Positions 11,311-22,379 of a DNA stretch of 64,000 bases are shown piece by piece. Source of the stretch: Odiellus spinosus (taxonomy: Eukaryota; Arthropoda; Arachnida; Opiliones; Phalangiidae); contig OY987240.1 in the NCBI GenBank assembly GCA_963920705.1, positions 5,482,766 to 5,546,765 on the forward strand, written 5' to 3'. The notes under the pieces were generated by a model. It searched no databases and was not told the origin of the DNA. It saw nothing but the letters and a program-made list of their open reading frames with translations. The position numbers were made by a program, and so were the translations under genes. The first letter of the stretch is position 1. Each line of letters opens with the position of its first letter.

Positions 11311-11326
11311 AATGGCTAACCCCTCG

Positions 11327-11934
11327 GAAAAAGGTTACTTACAGTAGTTCGTTTATATAATCATGCTACGATTCACAAAATGCACTTCAATTAAACTTTT
11401 TGAGATGTTTGGAAACCGCCATTTTCAATAATTGTAAATTTACCTCGGTCGACGAGAGATGGCGTTAACTCAAAAAACTAGTTCCGGATTTGTATCAGTA
11501 AAGAGGGTAAAATTGGGGAACGGCAAAAATATCTGACAGCCTTGTTTGAAACAAACGTGTTCAATTCGTAGTACACTAAAATGTAGGGGACATAACTATC
11601 CCTGTAAGGTATATTTAATCCATGGATGCATTACTACTACGTAATGACGTTGTTATTAAGTAGTTGGTCAATTATTAAAGTCTGAATCTAAAGCACATCG
11701 TGGTCGCGGATTTCAAGTATATTAAAAAATCAAGATTTAGAATGTAAAATAGGATAGGCGAAACGGAAGTATGTCAACGAGTTAAATAAACGGCCACATA
11801 TTTCTGATCTCCTGAATTATGTTTTCATGCTTTAAAGAATTGTTCTGCCTTCCATGCCCATTTTTTGTCGATCCGATTCAATACTATAAAATTTAAGATT
11901 AGATTGTGTAATTACTCGAGCTCGCCCGTCCCTC
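11327..11934. other. Intergenic, no gene recognised
   Basis: AT-rich, no ORF of interest and no clear repeat partner in the window. Confidence 0.4.
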
Positions 11935-12200
11935 TTCTAAATTTGTAGGTACGGTTAGGTTAGTTAATTGCACGAATTAGCCCGTCACTTTAATAAGCTA
12001 ATCCGTAGCTCGGGCTGACCCGTCCCTCTTGTAATATATTAGGTTAGGTCAGGTTAGTTAATCCCTCGAATTAGTTAATCCCTCGGGCTACCCCGTCCAT
12101 CTGGTAATCTTTTAGGTAAGGTTCGGTTAGGCTAGTTAATCCCTCGAAATATCCCATGCCTCTATTACTGCTTTAGGTAAGGTTAGATTAGTTATTCTCT
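11935..12200. repeat. Minisatellite of about 75-bp units with GGTTAGG motifs
   Basis: Three to four imperfect units, each containing TTAGGT(A/C)(A/G)GGTTAGTTAAT, then CCCTCGAATTAG-like text and CCCGTCC(C/A)TCT. The TTAGG-like core is shared with the array at 53.7-54.7 kb. Confidence 0.65.
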
Positions 12201-12368
12201 GTCGTTCGAAATTTGTACCAGGCTCTTAATTACGTATGGATTGAAGCCTCATTTAAACGCTATAATTTTTATTCAACATTAGTAAGAATTAAGATTCAAA
12301 AGACCTATCATGCAAAATAGTGAAATTGCGAAAAGGTGTATATTTTTGGTAAAAAAAGGCACAGAAAT

Positions 12369-12660
12369 TATACAAAAAAGAGGTTGCTTCGCACCCTTAA
12401 AAAGGGCCCTTATCTAAGTCGAATCAAACCCAAAAAACGGATAAAGACGACCTAGGTTTTTCCTAGGTCGTCATTTATCCGTTTTTTGGGAAATATTTAA
12501 TAATAAAATTTTTGGAGTAGTAGACTAAATCTACTAACTATAATTCTAAAGATATTTAATTGCTCTTTCTCTAACAACTAATTTGTGTCCCTTCACGGGT
12601 TTGATTCGAGTTAAATAAAGGCCCTTTTAATGGGTTTGAAGCAACCTCTTTTTTATATAA
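12369..12660. mobile_element. Hairpin MITE, copy 1
   Basis: The ends TTATACAAAAAAGAGGTTGC and GCAACCTCTTTTTTATATAA are inverted. The complementarity continues inward (GAATCAAACCC with GGGTTTGATTC) to a central hairpin at about 12431-12490, whose arms read AAAAAACGGATAAAGACGAC and the reverse complement. Almost the whole element can fold on itself. The 150 bp just left of it (12220-12368) is also shared with copy 2, so the mobile or duplicated unit may be larger. No target duplication was identified. Confidence 0.65.
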
Positions 12661-14589
12661 TAATTGTTTTAGATGATAGTGGAATTAAGTTTATTTTGTT
12701 TTTGTTATTATTGTTTTTGATTTACGGCGATTCGTTATCGTCAATGATATTAAATCATCAGTTTGGCAACTCTCAATATCTATCTTATTACTAATTAAAA
12801 CCCCTAGACACCCTCATTAATTAATATATTAAAGTTTATTCTACCTTTAAGCAGGTATGTGCGGGAAAATTGAGATGCCTACGATTGTGAATACTTCTCG
12901 CCATCGGATAACCATTATATTCTGTTATTAATACTTTTTTAAACATTTTATCTTCGGATTAATTATGTGTTAAAAAATGCAACTTGTAAATTAAAATAAT
13001 GGTTGAGTTTATACGAAAATAAACGATTCAAGCTTTATTAATTAACCAGTTACTCCCATTAAAATGTATAACATTGGATAAGAAAATTCACGTTTCTTAG
13101 AATTCTTGTAAAACAAAAGAAAAAAAAATCAAACAACAAAAGTAAGCTTTAAAATTTTAAAAGATAGATTTTCAAATTTTATTATCCTAAAGTATAACTC
13201 GGATAATGTCTTATGATAAAGCCATTTTCGGAAAAAACGGATACAAGTAATATTTTGTTATTTAATCTTTAATGATTAACTGGAATATGAAATAGTTAAT
13301 TTCTAAGCAAACGGATTATATCTGAATATAATTTAATAGATCTAACCAATAAAAATATTTTACAAATTCCGATCACTAATTTGACAATCATGTGTTATTT
13401 ATATTGATAATAAATTTTTTTTCGCGTAAAAAGGCAACGACAGAGGCATAGTCTTTTCTGGGTGCTTGCCAGAAACAGTATGTATCTCGTTTTGGTTATA
13501 TTTCTTCATATCATGACTTTCAGATGGAAATATGAGAGAATTACTTGTTTATGTAGTTTTAAACCAAATTGATAAGGCAGGGAAAGCGCATGATAAGCTT
13601 CAATCTGGACAGTATTTGCTATTTGATTTTTTTACTTCTTCGAATGAACTGCGTCTACGGGGTGATTTTTTGCATTAGTTGTATTAACTAATGATATTAG
13701 TTCATCATCATTAACTTAGGTTAATAATTAAGCCAAATTTAATGTTGAGGGTCAATGGGAGAAAATCGCCTGTTATGTTTTTCTTAAATATTTGCGAGTG
13801 AATAAAATCAGTTGTTTTGAAATTAGACTCTAAATCCTGTCAGATTGCGATTATAATTAAATTTTACGTTTTAAAAGAAAATTTAACATATCTGTCCCTT
13901 CAGCCATCTGAAATCATAACAGATCTTTCTGGGTCTTTGTTCACAAAGACATTTTTGATATAATATCTGTCGCTTCAGCCTTCCGAAATCATAACGTGTC
14001 TTTCTGGGTCTTTGTTATATAATTTGATATAATTTAGTAACGGTTTGATTATAACCTGATGTAAATAATCAGAACTATGAATCTTGCATGGAATTTGGAA
14101 TTGAATCATAGTTATGTATGAAAACTATGGGAAAGTCTACTAATCTATCTTTAAAATATTATATTTTACCACGTAATCAATTGGATTTATGACTAGTTCC
14201 TAATTGCGCAGTTTTCCCAATTGCACAGTTTCCATTTCGAATATTAACACATTTGCGCGTTTCCCAAATGAAAATACTACAAATAAATAAATTATATATA
14301 TACAAATCAGGGGCGTAGGAACGTTTTTCATATTGGGGTGGGGGGGAAAAATCTGCAAATGTGACAATTTGGATTTTTTCCTACATTGAAATTTATTTTC
14401 AAATGCATACCTTTTTTAGATGGGAGAAGGGGGGGCAAATATATTTTTTTATTTTTTACACTAAAAGGTATTTTAATTTTTCAAATACAGACGTCCTAGT
14501 CCTACCCACAAGTACTGTACAACAATAGTATTGTATACAATAGTATTGTATAATACTATTCAAATAATTCTCTAGAGTCGAGACAGCTG
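12661..14589. other. AT-rich intergenic DNA with one small tandem duplication
   Basis: No coding region recognised. At about 13896-14035 a unit of about 75 bp occurs twice, reading TCTGTC(C/G)CTTCAGCC, then AAATCATAAC, then CTTTCTGGGTCTTTGTT. At about 14310 GGGGCGTAGGAAC resembles the end of an hAT-type MITE, but no partner end is clear. Confidence 0.4.
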
Positions 14590-14771
14590 CTGCATGGTTA
14601 AAAAGAAACAGTGTATTAAATAAACGTTTTCAGGTTAGCTTTCGGACGTATTTTTGGAAATTTTGTTATGTTAGAGTATAAAATGATTGAAAAGGGAGTC
14701 ACTGCTCCAGTTCATCTGAAAGCTCCCATAAAACATTTTAATTTAATAAACAGTTTCTTTTAACCATGCAG
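14590..14771. mobile_element. MITE with 30-bp inverted ends
   Basis: CTGCATGGTTAAAAAGAAAC at 14590 and its complement GTTTCTTTTAACCATGCAG ending at 14771 form the ends. Homology runs on to TATTAAAT on each side. The total length is about 182 bp and it is noncoding. I see no convincing target duplication. Confidence 0.55.
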
Positions 14772-14819
14772 TATCTGACTCTTAAATTATTTTATTAATA
14801 TTATTATACGTTATTCACC

Positions 14820-15140
14820 GCGTAGGCGTAGGCGTTGGCGTTGGCGTCGTGCAAGAAGACGAAGTACGTCATCGAATCGAAAAAACCTCGTCTCATATGT
14901 AACGAGTGTTTTTATCGATTCGATATATGTCTCTTTTCCACCAGACGTCACGACAGGATGTCCGAGATAAATTTAAAATTTATATATTTTTTAGCTAGAC
15001 CCAACCCTAATGGGGTCTAGGTACTGTATTCACTGCGGCGTTGGCGTAGTCGTCGGCGTTGTAAATGAAGACGAAATACGTCATCGAATCGAAAAAACTT
15101 CGTCTCTTACCCACCAGACGTCACGACGTGATGTCCGATA
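14820..15140. repeat. Repeat family with GTCTAG / GGCGTTGGCGTCGT core, two tandem copies
   Basis: Copies at about 14820-14960 and 15000-15140 share GCGTTGGCGT, ATGAAGACGAA or AAGAAGACGAA, CGTCATCGAATCGAAAAAAC and CACCAGACGTCACGAC. A GACCCAACCCTA / GGGGTCTAGGTAC hairpin lies between them. Further copies lie at about 33990-34130 (plus) and 52425-52565 (inverted), inside the 1.1-kb inverted repeat. I do not know the family. GC content is higher than in the surroundings. Confidence 0.6.
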
Positions 15141-15182
15141 CAAATTTTAAATATATACTTGTATTTAATATATATGACTTTT

Positions 15183-16515
15183 AGGTGGTCTCCCTCCCAG
15201 GCTCGCGAAGCGCTCGACGCTGCATGCTATATGGTCGAGTGTCGGACACTGATCCGCGTTACCACGGGCACTTAATATAATATGACAGAAAAATCCCTTA
15301 TATCCTCAGAGGCATACGATACAGAAAACCAATCGATACAAAAAAAAATCTTCGTTATTAAGGGGTTGTCGCGAACGAGATAAAAAGGTAGCTTATGAAT
15401 GTTTCGGTTCTAGTCTGCAGTAATAAAAACTCGAAAACAGCGAACAAGTAGTCGCGAACGAGATAGAAAAGGAGCTTATGCTTGTTGAGTTCTAGTCTGT
15501 CAGTATTGAAAGCTCGAAAACAATAAACACGTCGTCGCGAAAGAGATAGTAGGGTAGCTTATGCGTGTTGAGTTCTAGTCTGTCAGTAATAAAAAACATG
15601 TTTTGAAAAACGTGATTTGAAAAACATGATTTGGAAAACAGTTTGCATGCAATGACTGCGGGGATATTCGAATGTACGTCTTTTTCAATATATCCCATAA
15701 AAACGCTCACGGTAATATAGTCGGCTGGAGAAATTTCCGCAACTTCGTGTTTAAAGTAATCTCGAGACGCCATTCAAATTCTTTAAAGAGTGTTTATGCA
15801 TGTATAAAACACCCCTGCTATAGAATCATTCCTTTCAGCCTCTTTACAATGTCAGGGGTCTAGCTATTCATATGGGCTTGACCATCTTGTTTTCAATATA
15901 TCGATTTTTTCCACCAAGTGGTCTCCCGAAATAACCGCGCTCATCCTCGTTACCACAGGTACTTGATTAAACTTTGGCGAAAAACTCATATCTTCGTAGA
16001 TATACAATACAGAAAACAAGCCGTCGTTAATAAGGGGTCGTCGCGAACGAGATAAAAAGGTAGCTTATGAATGTTTCGGTTCTAGTCTACCAGTAATGAA
16101 AACTCAAAAACAGCAAACAAATCGTCGCGAACGAAATAAAAGGGGAGCTTATGCGTTTGGGGCTCGAGTATGTCAGTAATGAAAAACATGATTGGAAAAA
16201 CATGATTCGAAAAACATTTGAAAAACATGATTTGAAAACATTTGAAAAACATGATTTGAAAAACATGATTTGAATTTGCAATGACTGCGAGTTTGCTCGC
16301 AAGCAGGGATATTCGAATGTACGTCTTTTCCAATATATCGCATAAAAACGCTCACGGTCATATAGTCGGCTCGAGAAATTTCCTTAACTTCGTGTTTAAA
16401 GAAATCTCGAGACGCCATTAAAATTGTTTAAAGAGCGTTTGTGCATGCACGCCCTAGTTCATCATTTCTTACAGCCTCTTTTACAATGTCGGGGGTCTAG
16501 CTATTCCTGAGGGCT
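15183..16515. repeat. Tandem duplication of a segment of about 0.65 kb with internal 83-bp repeats
   Basis: Segments 15183-15870 and 15912-16515 align along their length, both beginning (A/G)GTGGTCTCCC and ending GGGGTCTAGCTATTC with GGGCTTGACCATCTTGTTTT. Each holds units of about 83 bp starting GTCGCGAACGAGATA (three in the first copy, two in the second) and a short AAAACATGATTTG minisatellite. Each also has a minus ORF starting MASRD (at 15773 and 16418). Nearly all differences between the two ORFs change the amino acid, so they look like drifting noncoding DNA rather than a conserved gene. Confidence 0.65.
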
Positions 16516-16773
16516 TGACCATCTTGTTTTATCCTTAATAAAGTGACATATAACGATATTTTTTAATCGGTACCCCCACCACCTTTTTCTCTAGGGATAG
16601 GCATAGTATTAAAGAAGGCAGTGACCAGGCTCTTAATTACCTATAGATTGAAGCCTCAATTAAACGCTATAATTTTTATTCAGCATTAATAAGAATTAAT
16701 ATTCAAAAGACCTATTAGACCAATTAGTGAAATGTGGAAAAGGTGTATATTTATGGTGAAAAAGGGACAGAAA

Positions 16774-17270
16774 TTATACAAAAAGAGGTTGCTTCGCACC
16801 CATAAAAAGGGCTCTTTATCTAACTCTAAACAAACCGGTGAAGGGACACAATTGTTAAAGAAAGAGCAATTTAATATTTTCCAAAAAACGGATAAAGACG
16901 ACCTAGGAAACCTTCCTCTTATATTGATGTTATTTTAAATTCTATCAGTATCACTAGAAAAATTGCTAAAAATGGATTTCCTTTAGTCATACACTAGGTT
17001 ATTTTTTGAAATGGTAATGTTATTTATTTTAATTTAGAAATTTAACAGTAAATTTATTTTATATATTATTTTCCTAGTCGTCTTATCCGTTTTTTGGAAA
17101 ATATTTAATAATAATAAAATCTTTGGAGTAGTAGACTAAATCTACAAACTATAATTTTAAAGATATGAAATTGCTCTTCCTCTAACAGTTAATTTGTGTC
17201 CCATCAAGAGTTTGATTCGAGTTAGATAAAGAGCCCTTTTAAGGGTGCGTAGCAACCTCTTTTTTGTATA
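16774..17270. mobile_element. Hairpin MITE, copy 2 (with internal insertion)
   Basis: It has the same ends and the same left flank (16622-16773) as copy 1 at 12.4 kb. The central hairpin is split by about 170 bp of AT-rich DNA (about 16905-17070) between the two arms, making this copy about 200 bp longer. The insertion sits at the hairpin tip. Either this is the fuller form and copy 1 a deletion, or it is a secondary insertion. Confidence 0.6.
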
Positions 17271-18114
17271 TATTTATAAAATTCTGAAAGCCCTTGCCAA
17301 AAGCACGGACCGTTTATATACCGGACGAGAAAAGCAAGTTCCGTTTTTCTGCCCCGTCCACCGACTCTCTATAGAGCCCAGATTGTAATGGTACAAGGTC
17401 ATCCTTTTACTCGCGGGTGACAAAATCTCGTATATTATTTGCAACGTGAAGTTGGGCACCCTCTTTCAGTAACGCTCCCCACATTTCTAAGTAAACAATT
17501 CTTAGAGATAAAGGAAAGAGTAACTTTATATGCGCTGCTAAATTAAGGTGAACTACAGATAGTACAGTGCAAATGTAATTTGACTCAGACAAAATTAGAG
17601 ACAAGCAACTCTCAACGGAAATGATATCTATCCATATGGTGGTAATGAAGGAAAAAAAAAGTTGCCTATTGTAGGGGGGTGGAACTTCCCCAAAAATGGC
17701 CGCCATCTTGAAATATTTAGTTTTTTGCAATTTTCGGCAAAATCGTTAGATTTAGCCATATGAAACTGAAAAGCAATTTGATTCTACGTGTTATTACGCA
17801 TTTAATAAAGCAAACCACACCCAAATATTCAAATTAGATCAAGTATTACGCTCAAAAAACCCCATCGTTATTTTCGAATTTCGTTATTTTTCCATAATTA
17901 AGACAAACATATTTAAATTTTGTTTCAGAAAAATGGCTAACAATGATATAAAGTTTTTTTCTCTCTCTTCAATTTTTTATTAGTTTACATTAGTCAATAT
18001 CTTTGTCATCAGTATCATTAACTTCGAGGCAGGAGTTAAGGCAAGATATTCCATTACACTCTCCGCACATAGCAGAACATAGTGTATCATCCTTCGAAAC
18101 TACGCAAAAAACTC

Positions 18115-18513
18115 TCATGTTGTGGGAACATGGACTATCATCCCGTATTTTCTACATGAGCATGGTTTTGTACAGTTAGTGGCTTTGCATCCACAAAATA
18201 TTACCTTAAGCATGCTTTCTGGAGCGGGAGGCTGATTACAATATATCGGGATCAAACTATTATTGCAAAATTTCCATCCCCATTCATCCGCGTTCAACTT
18301 TCTATTGAGCTTATCCTGGGTTTGATAATATACACGATTTATGTGCTGTTCCAATGCGCCTTTAGTTGGGGAAAGCGATGCCAGTTCAAAATTGCTTTTC
18401 AGTATTTGTTTAGAAACAATTTTGTTGTATAGAAGATATCTTTGCCTGCTTAGGCTTTTGGTTTTGGGTGTGGCTCCATACAGTTTCAGGACAATTTTTA
18501 CACCAGCGTTCAA
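18115..18513 (-). pseudogene. Cys-rich element protein, 3' half (left arm copy)
   Basis: The ORF of 132 residues begins NAGVKIVLKLYGA. It continues with YLLYNKIVSKQI, LASLSPTKGALEQHINRVYYQ, a DEWGWKF motif, then PIYCNQPPAPESMLK and a C-x-C-x4-C-x3-C-x-C cluster (CGCKATNCTKPCSC). In such proteins the cluster continues to a CGECNGISC-type end. Here about 56 bp between GATGATA direct repeats break the frame at about 18110, and the remaining cluster lies further left at about 18045-18070. I know this architecture only as an unnamed family seen in invertebrate mobile elements. The function is unknown; the Cys cluster suggests zinc and nucleic-acid binding. Confidence 0.55.
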
Positions 18514-19198
18514 AATTGACCAAATCAGATAAAGTCACTGATGTTTATGAACTTAAAAATAAACTACGAGAGACAGCGGCTATTTTGCCATTCGTTCATG
18601 CTCTATCAGGGTGTGATAGTACTTCAGCCTTTTACGAGAAAGGAAAACTAGCGTTTTTGAAACTATTCAAGGAAACACTTACTTTACCCAGGACGCTCTT
18701 TTATACAATGGCGAAAATGCAAATAAGAAAGGTCTTTTGAACGCTGGTGAAATAATTGTCCTGAAACTGTATAGAGCCACACCCCAAAACCAAAAGCCTA
18801 AACAGGCAAAGGTATCTTCTATACAACAAAATTGTTTCTAAACAAATACTGACAAGCAATTTTGAACTGGCATCCCTTCCCCCAACTAAAGGCGCATTGA
18901 AACAGCACATATATCGTGTGTATTATCAAACCCAGGAATGGCTCTGTAGAAAGTTGAGCTCGGATGGTGGAAATAATGCATTAATAGTTTGGTCCCGATA
19001 TATTGTAATCAGCCTCCCTCAGAAAGCATGCTTAAGCTAATATTTTGGGGATACAAAGCGACTAACTGTACAAAAGCTTGCTCGTGTAGAAAATACGTCA
19101 TGATATGTTCTGCTATGTGCGGAGAGTGTAATGGAATATCTTTCCTTAACTCCTGCCTCGAAGTTAATGATACTGATGACGAAGATATTGACTAATGT
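18514..19198 (+). pseudogene. Cys-rich element protein, central and 3' part (right arm copy)
   Basis: The plus strand reads DVYELKNKLRETAA, then LPFVHALSGCDSTSAFYEKGK (18530-18650), a motif shared by many related invertebrate element proteins. It then follows the same text as the left arm with several frameshifts and stops. From 18989 a clean frame gives PIYCNQPPSESMLK, the Cys cluster, CSAMCGECNGISFLNS and an acidic NDTDDEDID end with a stop at about 19193. Three Cys of the cluster are replaced compared with the left arm or with expectation (CGCK reads WGYK; CNGISC ends in F). Clearly decayed. Confidence 0.55.
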
Positions 19199-19645
19199 AA
19201 ACTAATAAAAAATTGAGGAGAGGGAAAAAAAAACATTTTTATCATTGGTAACCATTTTTCTGAAACAAAATTGAAATATGTTTGTCTTAATTATGGAAAA
19301 ATAACGAAATTCGAAATTAACGATGTGGTTTTTTGAGCGTAATATTTGATCTAATTTGAATATTAGGATGTGGTTTGCTTTATTATATGCGTAATAACAC
19401 GTAGAGTCGAATTGATTTTCACTTGCATATGGCTAAATCTAAAGGTTTTGCCGAAAATTGCAAAAAACTAAATATTCCAAGATGGTGGCCATTTTTGGGG
19501 AAGTTCCGCCCCCCCCTACAATATGCAACTTTTTTTTCCTTCATTAGCACCATGGATAGATGTCATTTCTGTTGAGAGTTGCTTGTCTCTAATTTTGTCC
19601 GATCTTTTTACTTTTTTATTTTTAATGCACTGTACTAAGAGAGTG

Positions 19646-21755
19646 AACTAGCTGCGGGCAAATGGTCACCAAACGTGATGATCAGCGTGCGTAAACCGAG
19701 GCGCTCAATATCGTAAGGATAACCGATAGGGTAAATATGTACGCGCTGCAAACTGTGGCTGCCGACCTAGAATCGAAACCTTATTGTAAATTTCCACCCC
19801 CTGCTGAGAAAATATCCGAAAATACTCGGAAATTTTGCTGATCACGTGGTATACCACTTGAATGAGGGGGAAAACGACCTTGGACAACTATTTTCTCACG
19901 CTTTACTGAGCCGATGCTAAGGGAAGGATATTTTGTACTGTTGAAGGCTAGCGAATTCTCGTCCGGTATATAAACGGTCCGTGCCAAAAGCTATTGAAAA
20001 ATGTCCAGTTTAAAAAAATTCAAGCTACACCTTTTTTGACGGTGGGCCATAGAATGGAACCCCCCGAAAAATATTTTTTTAGTTTAGACGTCAATTACGG
20101 AAGATCTATTCATCGTAGGTTTTAGAATTTTACACCATCGTGTTCGTCGCTTTATTTTATATAAGGCATTAAGTTTGCGAGTGTGTACCTTAATTCAAAA
20201 TTTAAATTTTAAAACTTTTCTGAAAGCTACCGAAAAGGGCAACGGCGGAAAACGAAAATCAGTTTTTTTTTTTTTTTGCAAATCGCTGTAAAAGTCGATC
20301 TAATCAAAATATCTGGCCATTACTTTGGATAACCTATTATTTTGTGTCTATAAACATATGTTGACAGTTTCATAAAAATCGGCTGACCCATGGTGTCATG
20401 ACTCGTCGATTTCCCATGGTACTAGATGAGAAAACTATATATCACATGAAATTGAGTATTCATTTACACCCTTATTATTAACAGAGATATGGTTATTTCC
20501 ACTAAGAGAGATCGGAGAATGAAGGAAAGGGAATGCTCATTGCCGTAAAAGACTAGGGTTTTTAGGCTAAGGTCCCCATTTTCCGTCTACCGCGGCATTC
20601 CTTGTCGTCGGGCGTCTTACTTTCCCCCTTTCCAGAACCGCTCCGTGCGTTTCCACCACGCACGTGGGACTGAAAAAACAAGTTGGGGTGGCTTAAAAAC
20701 CTTAAAACTGGCCCCGGGAAAACGTATTTACTTGAAAATTCCAAGTAACTACGTTTTCCAAGTTGGAATTGTCTCTAGTTTCATTATCAAATAATTACAT
20801 AGTTCTGATAGCCCTAGAAGCCAAGAAAAACGTGTGGAAACTTTGGCCCAGAAAAAATATTTGCTCAGGGCTTTCCCTTAAGATAAAATGCTTCTTACCA
20901 AAACTTCTTGAACTTGTTCAGAAACATTAATATTTTAAATCCGTTATCGAAGTCGCTCGATCGAAGTTGGCATACTTTTAAAGTCAAGTTATTTACTTTA
21001 AAAAGCGAGTAAAAACGGTTACAGGTATAATCTCTAAATCACATATCAATAATATACGGAGTATGTCTCGACTTAACAATGTATGTATAAATTTTCTTAA
21101 TTTTTCCCATTTTTATAACGTCGCTTGTGAACTTAAGCAGTCAGGCAAACAATAATTATATTATATAGAATATTATATAGATATTCAATTATTTAAGTTT
21201 AGAAAGTGGTTCTCCAATAGTCTTATCCTTTTTTCTTTCATCTTTTCCAACGACACCGCCACCGTCAACGCAAGTCCTTCACCTCCCCAGATAGGTAAAG
21301 GTGTCATGACCATTATTATTCCAGTCGTAGGCATTTTTTTTTAAAATCAATGCTATTTTCGACCATTAATATTAATCAACGGGCTTTTATATGTAACATA
21401 TTTAACTCGCTTACGAACTTTCAATCGCAGCTCTTAATGTTTTTGAAATCGCGCACAGAAATGTTCCATTTACTCTTAATTTATTGTATATTAGTAATAA
21501 CTGAACATTAATTGCGAGTTTCTAATTTATAATAATAATATTAATGATTTCGCCAATTCAGATTTCAGGCGGGCACGGGCAACGCTGACATTTCAAATAG
21601 AAAATATAATTTTTTAATTATTATTCTTGTTTTAATTTAGGGTTCGCACTGCCGTAAAAGGAAAACAGTTGAGAAAAGATTTTTTTGTTAAAGATAATCA
21701 TTATTCAAACTTGATTAGAATAATCTATAAAATATGTTTAGGAAACACAATTTAC
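19646..21755. other. Intergenic or intron of the arginase-like gene; no exon recognised
   Basis: If the exon at 21756-21932 belongs to a live gene, this is its first intron, since transcription runs leftward. I searched by eye for a second arginase exon (a GVE-GP motif, a GGDHS motif) and did not find one. A GC-richer patch with short ORFs lies at 20560-20745. No element ends are clear. Confidence 0.35.
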
Positions 21756-21932
21756 CTGACCCTTTGACATCGCGGCACCTAGAATTCCTATTCCGTAAGA
21801 AGGCTGGTTACTCGAAGTTAATCTCTTTAATGAAGATACGCAAATGGACTTTTGTTTATTATGAATATTAGCACCAGTTCCGAGAAAACTCTTTGGGACG
21901 CGTTGCGTTAACCATCTAGCCGTTGAAATCAT
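21756..21932 (-). CDS. Probable first exon of a mitochondrially targeted arginase
   Basis: The ATG at 21932 opens 59 codons that end exactly at CAG followed by the donor GTAAAT (minus strand, donor at 21755-21754). The first part is basic with no acidic residues (MISTARWLTQRVPKS), typical of a mitochondrial presequence. The end reads SYGIGILGAAMSKGQ, matching the arginase start of the form (I/V)G(I/V)xGAPFSKGQ. In vertebrate arginase 1 the first intron also follows the Gln of SKGQ, in phase 0, as here. Arginase hydrolyses arginine to ornithine and urea. No later exon is visible in the window, so the gene extends leftward through long introns or this is an orphaned exon. The Pro of the GAPF motif reads Ala-Ala here. 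Identity is inference from a short match plus intron position. Confidence 0.55.
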
Positions 21933-22379
21933 TTTGAGTAAATCAAAATTTTTTGTAACAAGGTAGTTAGACTTTCCGATACCAAATAATTAATAGATAC
22001 GCGTAAACGGCAAATTAATTGACGATACAAGCTCTCCGTTCTGTAACCGTTCAATCCCTCTGGGGTAATGAAACGGCGAGGTTTTCTAGCAATCGCTTTT
22101 TACTAACGAGAAAACAAAACTTTCTATTCAGGAGATAAATACGTGCACTGGACGCCATCTATACGTAATATCTTTCAATTGGGATACGCGTTACCATAAG
22201 TAAATTAATACCTATAAGGAGCTCAATTCGGCATTTTTTTAAGCGTGATCTCCCTCTTTTCATGACGGCCGTTGAAAATCTAACGTGTCGGTCAAAGATA
22301 ACACCGATCAATGAAGTCTGCTTTTGTATAAGAAATTTACGGGGAAATGAATGGGTAGGGAAATTGACCAAAGAACTTA
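21933..22379. other. Upstream region of the arginase-like exon
   Basis: About 450 bp between the exon and a Harbinger-like element. It is moderately AT-rich with no ORF of interest. It would hold the promoter and 5' untranslated region if the gene is real; no TATA box or other element stands out. Confidence 0.3.

Larger units (their letters stand above)
8630..11326. mobile_element. Foldback-like element with GAATTC-rich arrays at both ends
   Basis: The outermost bases are inverted: GCGAGGGGCTAGCCA at 8629-8643 and TGGCTAACCCCTCGG at 11313-11327, differing at two positions. The flanks carry GAAAAAAG (8622-8629) and GAAAAAG (11327-11333), compatible with a target duplication. Just inside each end lies a GAATTC-based tandem array (about 8690-8840 and 10930-11310). 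The 2.1-kb middle holds a decayed minus-strand ORF and AT-rich DNA. Terminal inverted repeats made of short tandem units are the hallmark of foldback elements. The ends are short and the A-run duplication is weak, so the boundaries are inference. Confidence 0.45.
17555..19645. repeat. Head-to-head inverted duplication, arms of about 0.9 kb
   Basis: The left arm (about 17555-18510) is the diverged reverse complement of the right arm (about 18725-19645). Shared text includes the C-terminal coding part, the AATAAAAAATTGA region, the CAAGATGG(C/T)GGCCATTTTTGGGG segment and CAAGCAACTCTCAAC. A further short match (ACCGTTTATATACCGGACGAGAA) lies at about 17310-17332, with its complement at about 19960-19983. 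The unique centre (about 18514-18725) carries more coding sequence, so this is two 3' halves of one element fused head to head. Confidence 0.75.

Noticed and set aside
10866-11312. Three overlapping repeat ORFs on both strands (NSREFK, RIQGEFT)
   Set aside because: Self-complementary 21-bp satellite gives open frames on either strand; no gene.
14310-14460. hAT MITE from a GGGGCGTAGGAAC end
   Set aside because: No matching right end or target duplication found.
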